Of a stretch of DNA of 38,915 nucleotides, positions 23,044 to 30,583 are shown in pieces; position 1 is the first letter of the stretch, and each line of letters begins with the position of its first letter. The stretch covers positions 1 to 38,915 of the forward strand of contig NZ_BBPP01000027.1 of NCBI RefSeq assembly GCF_000787835.1, read 5' to 3'. Source of the DNA: Streptacidiphilus melanogenes. Lineage in GTDB: Bacteria; Actinomycetota; Actinomycetes; Streptomycetales; Streptomycetaceae. A model generated the notes under the pieces. The model was not told the DNA's origin and did not search any database. It saw only the letters and a program-made list of their open reading frames with translations. The translations under genes were made by a program, and so were the position numbers.

Positions 23044-23194
23044 GTTCTCTTCCTTCCGGTTCGGCCGCGATCGGCCGGACCGTGCTGACACGGACAGGCC
23101 GGTCCCAGCCTCTCATGCAGTGAGATAGCGTGACGGATCAGCGGAAGAACACGCGAACGGGAACGGAACAGGGGAACGGGGGTCGGGGGACACC

Positions 23195-23569
23195 GTGGCC
23201 GACTACTACCAGGTCGACTTGGACGCGCTGGCGCGGATGACGTCAGCACTGCAGCAGGCCGGCGACCAGATGGAACAGGCACTGCGGCTGATGGGCGGGT
23301 CGGAGGGCGCCCAGATCGGCACCGACGAGCTCGACCGTGCAGCGAACGACTTCCAGAGCACCTGGCAGTACGGGCTCGGTCAGCTGAGGCAGAGCCTCTC
23401 CGAGACCGACGAGGGCCTGAAGCAGGCCCAGTCGGGCTACCAGCAGATGGAGCAGGCCCTGCAGCAGGCGTTCCACCAGATCGGCTCGCAGGAAGTCCAG
23501 CCGCTCGCAGGCCAGATCGACCAGCTCGCCCCGAAGACCGGCGGCGCTTCGACCGGAGGTGGCCGCTGA
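23195..23569 (+). CDS. WXG100-like small secreted protein
   Basis: A 124-residue, almost wholly helical protein: two long amphipathic helices rich in Gln/Ala, separated by a turn at TWQYGLGQ. The position of the usual WXG turn reads Trp57-Gln-Tyr-Gly, so the turn is one residue longer. A Gln-rich second helix (QQMEQALQQAFHQIG) and a Gly/Thr tail follow. WXG100 proteins are exported as dimers by type VII secretion. The GTG start follows a G-rich ribosome site. Its TGA shares a base with the ATG of the next gene (TGATG). No type VII secretion machinery is in the window. Confidence 0.65.
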   Translation: MADYYQVDLDALARMTSALQQAGDQMEQALRLMGGSEGAQIGTDELDRAANDFQSTWQYGLGQLRQSLSETDEGLKQAQSGYQQMEQALQQAFHQIGSQEVQPLAGQIDQLAPKTGGASTGGGR

Positions 23570-24837
23570 TGACCGGCATGCTGAGGGAGATCAGCAGCGA
23601 GTACCCGCACCTGGGCTTCAACCCCGTTCCGGGCGTGCCCGCGGACGTCACCGCGGTCACCACGGCGCTGACCCAGGCCACCAACGCGCTGAGGGAGTCC
23701 GGCTCGCTGCTCGGCCAGGTCGAGCAGGCCGGCAGCGGGCTGTGGGAGGGCGCGGCCGGTGACGCGTTCCGCGGCCACCTGGACAGCGAACTGACGCAGC
23801 GTCTGCAGACCGCGCAGACCTCGCTCGAACGCGCCCTCGGCGTGCTCACCGACTGGGGCGGCCACCTGGTCGACTTCAAGGGCACCGCGTCCCGGCTCGA
23901 CGCGGAGGCCGCCGCGGCCCAGGCCGCGCTCGACCGGGCCGACGCCAGGCTGAAGGACGCGCAGGCCAACCCGGATCTCTCCCTCGCCGGACAGACCTTC
24001 GACAACCAGCAGGCGCTGGACCAGGCCCAGCAGGCCCTGAACACCGCCGTCACCGCGGTGAACGACGCGCAGGCGGCCGTGAACGACGCCCGGGCCCAAC
24101 TGGAGTCGGTCCTCAGGCGCGCCCAGGAGCTCGCCTCCGAGCACGAGGCGCTGGCCCGTCGCTGCGCCCAGGAGCTGGACCACGCCGCCCACGACCTCGC
24201 CCCGCACAAGCCGGGCATGTTCAGCCGGTTGTGGAACGACTTCACCTCCGGCCTCGGCGCGGTCGGGCACTGGATATCCACACACCTGGATCTGATCCAC
24301 AACATCCTCTCCACCGTCTCGGCGATCGCCGGCCTCATCGCGCTGTGCACCCCGCCGCCGATCGACGTCGTGGCCGGCGCGATCGCCCTGGTCGCGGGGG
24401 CGGGTGCGCTGGCGACGGACCTCGCCAACCCCCAGTTCCGCAAGGGCATCGGCGAGTTGCTGACCGGTCACGTCAACAAGGAGTCGCTGGGCGCGCTCGC
24501 CACGGGCGTCGGCGACGTGCTGAGCGTGGTGCCGGGCGGCGCGGCGCTCGGCAAGATGGCGGGAGTCGGGCTCAAGGCCGCCGTGAAGGGCACCGAGGTC
24601 GCCACCGAGGGGGCGGGCTTGCTGCCGAAGTTCTACGACATCGCGAAGGTGGCCGCGGACAACCCCGGAATCCTGGCCAAGGGGCTGGCGAAGAGCACGG
24701 CCCTGCAGACGAAGGTGTTGGGTGCGGCCGCCAAGGACGCCGACGAGCTCGGCCAGGTGGCGACGAAGGTAGGCATCGGGCTACGGGCCAAGAACTCCGT
24801 CAAGCACGTCTACACCGACCTCAAGGAAGCCTTCTGA
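23569..24837 (+). CDS. WXG-domain protein with coiled coil and hydrophobic segment, putative type VII-exported partner
   Basis: A 422-residue protein. The N-terminal ~100 residues are WXG-like (GLWEGAAGDAFRGHL, Trp59-Glu-Gly61). Residues ~110-205 are an Ala/Gln/Asp-rich coiled coil (RLDAEAAAAQAALDRADARL and further). A hydrophobic region at ~240-285 (IHNILSTVSAIAGLIALC, VVAGAIALVAGAGALA) contains two membrane-capable helices, and a second glycine-rich hydrophobic zone follows (GVGDVLSVVPGGAAL). The C-terminus has no recognisable toxin motif. The architecture resembles large WXG effectors or pore-forming partners. It is coupled by TGATG overlaps on both sides. Confidence 0.65.
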   Translation: MTGMLREISSEYPHLGFNPVPGVPADVTAVTTALTQATNALRESGSLLGQVEQAGSGLWEGAAGDAFRGHLDSELTQRLQTAQTSLERALGVLTDWGGHLVDFKGTASRLDAEAAAAQAALDRADARLKDAQANPDLSLAGQTFDNQQALDQAQQALNTAVTAVNDAQAAVNDARAQLESVLRRAQELASEHEALARRCAQELDHAAHDLAPHKPGMFSRLWNDFTSGLGAVGHWISTHLDLIHNILSTVSAIAGLIALCTPPPIDVVAGAIALVAGAGALATDLANPQFRKGIGELLTGHVNKESLGALATGVGDVLSVVPGGAALGKMAGVGLKAAVKGTEVATEGAGLLPKFYDIAKVAADNPGILAKGLAKSTALQTKVLGAAAKDADELGQVATKVGIGLRAKNSVKHVYTDLKEAF

Positions 24838-25523
24838 TGAGCCAGATCTTCGACCGGCTGGGTGGCGTGCCGGAGCCGGAGGAGGGCATCCGGATCTGGG
24901 CGGAGATCCCCGAGGGCTACACGGCGCTTCCCCTGAAGGACATCAGCGGTTCCCTCGAACGCGCTGCGGCACTGGTCACCGAGCTCGCTCCGGAGGAGCT
25001 CCAGGGCTTCGTGGCGCCCACCACCGCCGCCCTCAGCGCCCTGCTGCTCGAACTCGCCGACCGCAGCGCCGCCTACTGCGGCCTGGGACGCCACCTCTCC
25101 CCCGGGGACGGCCTGGTGCTGACCTCGACGCTGGTCGTCACGGCCTGGAACACCGGCGCGGAGGGAGATCCGCGCCAACTGCTCGGCGAGCTGGCCTCGC
25201 GTATCGACGTCGACCCGGAGGACGACGAGACCGAGCTCTCGTTGGTCGATCTGCTCGGCACTCCGATGCTGTTCCACGAGACGGTGCGCGACCTGCCGAC
25301 CCCGCTCGACGAGGACGAGACGGCCACCGCGCCGGTCTTCACCATCGAGGCCCTGGTCGCGTCGCGGGACGGCAGCAAGGTGGCGGCGGTGGAGTTCGCC
25401 ACGCCGTTCCTCACCCACGGGCCGGAGTTCCGGATGATGATGGCCCAGTTCGCGGCGTCGCTGAGCTTCGACGCGCCCCCGCCCGAGCCGGAGGCCGGCA
25501 ACATCCGCTCCGCACTCGGATAG
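24837..25523 (+). CDS. Third gene of the WXG operon, possible Mog1/PsbP-fold accessory protein
   Basis: A 228-residue soluble acidic protein without signal peptide or membrane helix. It begins with a WAEIPEGYTALPL segment, has a central helical part (LAPEELQGFVAPTTAALSALL), a strand-rich C-terminal half (GLVLTSTLVVTAWN, VFTIEALVASRDGSKVAAVE) and ends FRMMMAQFAASLSFDAP. That final pattern recalls Mog1/PsbP-like (LpqN-type) proteins found next to WXG genes; this is inference. It might be a chaperone or immunity-type partner. The ATG overlaps the previous stop by one base. The stop is TAG, and the frame stays open for 35 more codons behind it. Confidence 0.55.
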   Translation: MSQIFDRLGGVPEPEEGIRIWAEIPEGYTALPLKDISGSLERAAALVTELAPEELQGFVAPTTAALSALLLELADRSAAYCGLGRHLSPGDGLVLTSTLVVTAWNTGAEGDPRQLLGELASRIDVDPEDDETELSLVDLLGTPMLFHETVRDLPTPLDEDETATAPVFTIEALVASRDGSKVAAVEFATPFLTHGPEFRMMMAQFAASLSFDAPPPEPEAGNIRSALG

Positions 25524-25553
25524 GAGACCTGCTTCCAGGTCGGCGAGGGCGCG

Positions 25554-25631
25554 ATGGACGGCGAGTTCGACGAGGTCCGCTGGGAGGACCGGAAGCTGTG
25601 GAAGGCCCTGCAGGCTGCCGGCCTGCGGTGA
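25554..25631 (+). CDS. Short ORF or coding remnant after the WXG operon
   Basis: After the TAG at 25521-25523 the same frame reads ETCFQVGEGAMDGEF then DEVRWEDRKLWKALQAAGLR and stops at TGA 25629-25631. An internal ATG at 25554 has AGGG upstream and would give a 25-residue peptide. The composition looks like a genuine protein C-terminus. It could be a small ORF, the lost end of the upstream gene or the rest of a deleted gene; I do not recognise it. It ends six bases from the convergent DUF445 gene. Confidence 0.35.
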   Translation: MDGEFDEVRWEDRKLWKALQAAGLR

Positions 25632-25637
25632 GCGGGA

Positions 25638-26951
25638 TCAGAGCAGCACCGAGAAGGTGTGGATCAGCAGGCCGGCGATCGCGCCGACGACGGTGCCGTT
25701 GATGCGGATGAACTGCAGGTCGCGCCCGACGTTGGCCTCGATCTTGCGCGAGGCCTCCTGCGCGTCCCAGCCGGCGACGGTCTCGGAGATCAGCGAGGTG
25801 ATCTCGCCGCGGTAGGTGTCGACGACGTACTCGGCCGCGTCCTCCAGCCAGCCGTCGACCTTCGCCTGCATGCGCGGGTCGTCTGCCAGGCGGGTGCCGA
25901 AGCTGCGCAGGCCGTCGCGGATGCGGACGCGCAGCTGGCTGTTCTCGTCCTCCGCGGCCGAAAGGACCATGCCGCGGACCGCGGACCATGCGGAGGCGAT
26001 GAGGTCCTGGACCTCGGGGCGGGACAGCAGGTCGGCCTTGGCCCGCTCGATGCGGTCGATGGTCTCCTCGTCCTCCCGCAGCTCCCAGGCGAAGTCGGTG
26101 AGGAAGCTGTCGATCGCGCCGCGCGCGGCGTGGCCGGGATCGTCGCGGACCTCGGTGGCGAAGCGAAGCAGCTCCCGGTAGACGCGCACCCCGATCTGGT
26201 TGTCGATGAACTTCGGGGTCCAGCCGGGGGCCTCCTCGGAGATCGTCCGGACGACCTGCTCGCGGTGGACGACCAGCCAGTCGTGGAGGCGCACCGCGCA
26301 CAGGTCGACCACACCGCGGTGGCCGCCTTCCTCGACGATGCGGGAGAGCATCCGGCCGAGCGGCTGCGCGACGGGCTGGGCGGCCGCGCGGCGGGTGATC
26401 GCCTCGCCGACCACGGCCTGGATGTCCTCGTCGCGCAGCACGGTCAGCGCGCCGCGCAGTGCGGCGGAGGCCTCACGGGTGACCTTCTCGGCGCTGCCGG
26501 GCGCGGAGAGCCACAGGCCGAGCCGTCGGCCGACGCCCAGCGCCTGCAGTCGGGCGCGGACGACCTCGACGGAGAGGAAGTTCTCGCCCACGAAGGTGCC
26601 GAGGCTCACGCCGAAGGCGTCCTTCTTGGTCGGGATGATCGCCGTGTGCGGGATGGGCAGGCCGAGCGGGCGCTTGAACAGCGCCGTCACCGCGAACCAG
26701 TCGGCGAGCGCACCGACCATGCCCGCCTCGGCGGCGGCCTGCACGTAGCCCGCCCAGGAGCCCGCGCCGGAGCGCAGCGCCCAGGTGGTCAGGACGTAGA
26801 TCACCGTCGCCGCGACCAGGAAGCCGGTGGCGATCGCCTTCATACGCCGGACGCCACGCCGTTTCACCTCGTCGGAGGCGGTGTAGCGCACCGCGCTGGC
26901 CCCGGTCGGCATACGGTCTGCTTGCGCGTCGGACGCTTCTCTGGGCTTCAT
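25638..26951 (-). CDS. DUF445-family membrane protein
   Basis: About 437 residues from ATG 26951; a GTG at 26966 would add five residues, and neither has a good ribosome site. A membrane helix near residues 37-57 (MKAIATGFLVAATVIYVLTT) is followed by the family hallmark GMVGALADWFAVTALFKRPLG and IPHTAIIPTKKDAFG, a long helical middle, and a C-terminal helix VVGAIAGLLIHTFSVLL. That is the normal DUF445 (YjiN/YheB) layout. The function is unsettled; members are membrane-anchored at both ends. It converges on the WXG operon and diverges from the aminotransferase gene. Confidence 0.85.
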   Translation of the reverse strand: MKPREASDAQADRMPTGASAVRYTASDEVKRRGVRRMKAIATGFLVAATVIYVLTTWALRSGAGSWAGYVQAAAEAGMVGALADWFAVTALFKRPLGLPIPHTAIIPTKKDAFGVSLGTFVGENFLSVEVVRARLQALGVGRRLGLWLSAPGSAEKVTREASAALRGALTVLRDEDIQAVVGEAITRRAAAQPVAQPLGRMLSRIVEEGGHRGVVDLCAVRLHDWLVVHREQVVRTISEEAPGWTPKFIDNQIGVRVYRELLRFATEVRDDPGHAARGAIDSFLTDFAWELREDEETIDRIERAKADLLSRPEVQDLIASAWSAVRGMVLSAAEDENSQLRVRIRDGLRSFGTRLADDPRMQAKVDGWLEDAAEYVVDTYRGEITSLISETVAGWDAQEASRKIEANVGRDLQFIRINGTVVGAIAGLLIHTFSVLL

Positions 26952-27023
26952 GGGGAGCGTATCCACGGAGCAAGTGTCACCCGCCTCTCAGAAAAACGGT
27001 CGAACCCGTCGGAGAGATCAACG

Positions 27024-28193
27024 ATGGCGTCCCCCCTTTCCGTGCCCAGCTCCCTGCCCGCGCCCGGCCCCGCCGGCGGCCTCGCCGGTTACGCCGAGCA
27101 CTTCGCCGAGACGGAGGGCTATCTCGACTTCGCGCGGTTCGGCCCGCCCTCGCGGGACGTGCTCGACACGACGCAGCGGCTGCTGGAGCAGAGCGCGCAC
27201 GCGGACGCGGCCACCGTGGACGAGCTGATGGGGCAGGAGTTGCGGGCCCGTCAAGCGGCGGCCCGGCTGATCGGCGACGTGCCGGTGGAGGCGGTCGCGC
27301 TGCTGCCGAACGCCAGCACGGGGCTGTTCCACGCCGCGTTCGGCCTGCCGCACGGCACTGTGCTGGTCCCGGCGCGGGAGTTCCCCGCCAACGCCTATCC
27401 GTGGCTGCGCGCGGCGCGGCTGGGCCGGGTGCAGCCGGTCTCGCTGGAGCCGAACGGGTACGGCCGGGTGACCCCGGAGCTGGTCCGGCAGGCACTGGCG
27501 GCGGAGACCGTCGCCGTCGCGCTCTCGGCCGTCGACTACCGCACCGGCTACCGCGCCGACCTGGCCGGGATCCGCGAGGTGATCGGCCCGGACCGGCTGC
27601 TGGTCGTGGACGCGATCCAGGGGATGGGCGTCGCCGACCTGCCCTGGACCGCCGCCGACCTGCTGGTGACCGGTGGTCAGAAGTGGCTCCGCTCCGGCTG
27701 GTCCACGGGCTTCCTGTACGCCTCGCCGCGCGCGCTGGAACGGCTGGAGCCGACGCTGACGGGCTGGACCGGCGTGGTGGACGCGGGCGTGTTCGACAGC
27801 CAGGAGCACGCGCCCGCGTCCGACGCCGCCCGCTTCTCGGTCACCAACCTCAGCCCTGTGACGGCGGGGGCCTTCGCGGCCGGGCTGGAGCTGGTGCTGC
27901 ACACGGGCGTGGCGCGGATCCAGGCGCATGTCGCCGAGCGCACGGCACAGCTGATCGACACCGTGCGCAGCGCGGGCGGCGTGGTGCTGTCCCCGGAGGC
28001 CGAGCAGGAGCACGCGGGCATCGTGGCGTTCACGATGCCGCGCACCGAGCCCGGCGTCGTGGCGGCGAGCCTGGCCGAGCAGGGCGTCACCGTGACCGTC
28101 CGCCCGGACCAGCTGCGGCTCTCCGCGCACGGCTCCACCACGCTGGCCGCCGTCGACCGGGTCCATCGCGCGCTCACCTCCCTTCCGGTCTGA
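27024..28193 (+). CDS. Class V aminotransferase-family PLP enzyme
   Basis: A 389-residue PLP enzyme of fold type I. The cofactor-binding Asp is in LVVDAIQGMGV and the Schiff-base Lys in LLVTGGQKWLRSGWSTGFLY (broken at the final F). NASTGLFHAAFGLP contacts the phosphate. The start GYLDFARFGPPSRDVLDTT is like class V enzymes related to cysteine desulfurase and isopenicillin N epimerase rather than PhnW. GGAGAG lies seven bases before the ATG. Substrate unknown. The last codons and stop lie in the first unit of a degenerate 14-bp repeat array. Confidence 0.83.
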   Translation: MASPLSVPSSLPAPGPAGGLAGYAEHFAETEGYLDFARFGPPSRDVLDTTQRLLEQSAHADAATVDELMGQELRARQAAARLIGDVPVEAVALLPNASTGLFHAAFGLPHGTVLVPAREFPANAYPWLRAARLGRVQPVSLEPNGYGRVTPELVRQALAAETVAVALSAVDYRTGYRADLAGIREVIGPDRLLVVDAIQGMGVADLPWTAADLLVTGGQKWLRSGWSTGFLYASPRALERLEPTLTGWTGVVDAGVFDSQEHAPASDAARFSVTNLSPVTAGAFAAGLELVLHTGVARIQAHVAERTAQLIDTVRSAGGVVLSPEAEQEHAGIVAFTMPRTEPGVVAASLAEQGVTVTVRPDQLRLSAHGSTTLAAVDRVHRALTSLPV

Positions 28194-28293
28194 TCCCTCA
28201 GGTCCGATCTCCGGTCTGATGCCTCCGGCGTGATCCCTCCGGCCTGACCGCTCCCGTCTGCCGCTCCGGTCTGGTTCCTGCGGTCCGATTCCC
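28184..28293 (+). repeat. Degenerate 14-bp tandem repeat array starting at the aminotransferase stop
   Basis: About eight units of a TCCGGTCTGATCCC-like sequence: for example 28184-28197, 28210-28223 (GATGCC ending), 28224-28237, 28238-28251 and 28265-28278. Unit 1 includes the stop TGA (28191-28193). Units vary in length from 12 to 15 bases and differ at several positions. Confidence 0.7.
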
Positions 28294-28381
28294 TGCTTCC
28301 GGCCCCCTTTCGCGCTTCCTCACACGGTCCTACGCTCAGAACCGCACAGAGCCCAACAGGTTCCAACAGCGAGGACCTCTC

Positions 28382-30529
28382 ATGCCTGCCGCCCTCTCCC
28401 ACGACGCCACGACCGGCACCTGGCTGCTGACCACCCCCTCCACGAGCTACGCCCTGCGCGTCGACGGGCAGGGCGTCCCGCGCCACGTCCACTGGGGCGG
28501 CCCGCTCACCCTCGCCGACGTGGCGTCCCTGCCTCCGGCCGGCGCGGGACCGCGCAGCAGCTTCGACGGCCGGCCCGCCACCTCCGAGGAGCTGACCGTC
28601 GACGGCGCCGACCGCTACGGCCCGCCCGCCCTGAGGGTCCGCTTCGCCGACGGCACCCGCGCCCTCACCTGGCAGGCCGACGGCCACGAGCAGCCCGCCC
28701 CCGGCACCCTGCTGCTGCACTTCCGCGACCCGCACTACCCGCTGCGCACGACCCTCGGCTACCGCGTCCACCCGGACACCGACGTGATCGAGCGCTGGAC
28801 CGAGCTCACGCACACCGGCATCGCATCCGACCCCGACGACACCCCCGGCGACGACATCCTCGCCCTGCGCGCCGACTCCGCGACGCTCTCCCTGCCTCCG
28901 CGCGAGGACTACCGTCTCGGCCACGCCGTCGGCCAGTGGGCCGCCGAGACCCAGCTGCGCCGCACCTCGCTCCCCTACGGGGAGACCGTCCTCACCAGCC
29001 GCACCGGCACCACCAGTCACCGGGCCCAGCCCTGGACGATCCTCGACGCCGGCGACGCGACCGAGGAGCACGGACAGGTCTGGAGCGCGGCACTCGCGTG
29101 GAGCGGCTCCTGGCAGATCACGCTACAACGCGCCCCTGACAACCAGCTCTCGCTCAACCTCGGCGCGGGCCACGACGCCGTCACCGTCACGCTCCGCCCG
29201 GGCGAGACGCACACCACGCCGCCCGTCCTGTTGCTCCACGTCGCCGAGGGCGGCTTCGGCGCGCTCAGCCGCGCCTGGCACCGGCACCTGCGTGCGCAGG
29301 TGCTGCCCCACCCGCAGGAGACGCGCCCGGTCCTCTACAACTCCTGGGAGGCAACCGGCTTCGGCGTCACCCTGGACAACCAGAGGCAGCTCGCGTCCCT
29401 GGCCGCAGGCCTCGGCGTCGAACTGTTCGTCATGGACGACGGCTGGTTCGGCGCGCGCCGTGACGACCACGCGGGCCTGGGCGACTGGACGCCGTACCCG
29501 GGCGCGTTCCCGGACGGCCTGCGGCCGCTCGCGGACGAGGTGCACCGGCTCGGGATGGCCTTCGGTCTCTGGGTCGAGCCGGAGATGGTCAACCCCGACA
29601 GCGACCTCTACCGCGCCCACCCCGACTGGGTGCTGCACTTCCCACACCGCCCCCGCACCGAGTTGCGCCACCAGCTCGTGCTGAACTTCGCCCGCCCGGA
29701 CGTGGCGGCGTGGGCCTTCGACCGGCTGACCCGCCTGGTCGCCGACAACGACGTCGACTACCTCAAGTGGGACATGAACCGCCCGTTCTCCGAAGCGGGT
29801 TGGCCCGACGAGCCGAGCGGTCGCGGGGACCGCCTCTGGTTCGACCACGTCCGCGGCTACCACACGCTCGTGGACCGGCTCCGTGCCGCGCACCCACGGC
29901 TGCGCATCGAGGCGTGCAGCGGTGGCGGCGGCCGGGTCGACCCCGCCGTCCTGGCGCGCACCGACCAGGTCTGGATCTCCGACAACACCGACGCCGCCGA
30001 CCGCCTCGTCATCCAGCACGGCTACGCCCAGCTGTACCCGGTCCGGACCATGGCTGCCTGGGTGACGGACGTGCCCAACCAGCAGACGGGGCGCTCGATC
30101 CCGCTGCGGTTCCGGTTCCACAGCGCGATGAGCGGCGTGCTGGGCATCGGCGGCGACCTGACGCGCTGGCGGCCACAGGAGCTGAAGGAGGCGGAGCAGC
30201 TCGTCGCCGAGTACAAGACGGTCCGGCACCTCGTCCAGCACGGCGAGCTGTTCCGGCTGCGCCCGCCCGGGGACCTGCAGAGCCTGACGGCCGTCCAGTA
30301 CCTGGCCCCCGACGCCGCGGAGGCCGCGGTCTTCGCCTGGCTCCCCCAGCCCCGCTTCGGCCTGGCTCCCGCACCGCTGCGGCTGGCCGGACTCCCCCGC
30401 GACGCGCACTACCGCGACCTGCGCAGCGGACGCGTCCACAGCGGCGCGGCACTGCGGGAACGCGGCCTGGACCTGGATCTGCCGCACGAGGACTGGGCGA
30501 GCACGGTCGTGCACCTGGTCCGGATCTGA
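28382..30529 (+). CDS. GH36 alpha-galactosidase
   Basis: A 715-residue enzyme of glycoside hydrolase family 36, full length and without signal peptide, so cytoplasmic. An N-terminal beta-sandwich of ~320 residues leads to the barrel: PVLYNSWEATGFGV, LFVMDDGWFG, LWVEPEMVNPDSDLY, the nucleophile in DYLKWDMNR (Asp464), IEACSGGGGR, and the acid/base in VWISDNTDAADR (Asp534). The C-terminal beta domain ends at DWASTVVHLVRI. It removes terminal alpha-galactose from raffinose, melibiose or galactomannan fragments. GAGG precedes the ATG by seven bases. No sugar transporter is adjacent. It converges on the hexosaminidase gene. Confidence 0.93.
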   Translation: MPAALSHDATTGTWLLTTPSTSYALRVDGQGVPRHVHWGGPLTLADVASLPPAGAGPRSSFDGRPATSEELTVDGADRYGPPALRVRFADGTRALTWQADGHEQPAPGTLLLHFRDPHYPLRTTLGYRVHPDTDVIERWTELTHTGIASDPDDTPGDDILALRADSATLSLPPREDYRLGHAVGQWAAETQLRRTSLPYGETVLTSRTGTTSHRAQPWTILDAGDATEEHGQVWSAALAWSGSWQITLQRAPDNQLSLNLGAGHDAVTVTLRPGETHTTPPVLLLHVAEGGFGALSRAWHRHLRAQVLPHPQETRPVLYNSWEATGFGVTLDNQRQLASLAAGLGVELFVMDDGWFGARRDDHAGLGDWTPYPGAFPDGLRPLADEVHRLGMAFGLWVEPEMVNPDSDLYRAHPDWVLHFPHRPRTELRHQLVLNFARPDVAAWAFDRLTRLVADNDVDYLKWDMNRPFSEAGWPDEPSGRGDRLWFDHVRGYHTLVDRLRAAHPRLRIEACSGGGGRVDPAVLARTDQVWISDNTDAADRLVIQHGYAQLYPVRTMAAWVTDVPNQQTGRSIPLRFRFHSAMSGVLGIGGDLTRWRPQELKEAEQLVAEYKTVRHLVQHGELFRLRPPGDLQSLTAVQYLAPDAAEAAVFAWLPQPRFGLAPAPLRLAGLPRDAHYRDLRSGRVHSGAALRERGLDLDLPHEDWASTVVHLVRI

Positions 30530-30583
30530 TTCCCGCACCCCTTCCGGACCTGCGTGTCGGACGCGGGCGTCGGACGTGCGCGG

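Noticed and set aside
27024-28193. Aminotransferase as 2-aminoethylphosphonate transaminase (PhnW)
   Set aside because: It is a class V enzyme but lacks the PhnW-type opening motif as I know it, and it is several genes from the phosphonatase-like unit on the other strand.
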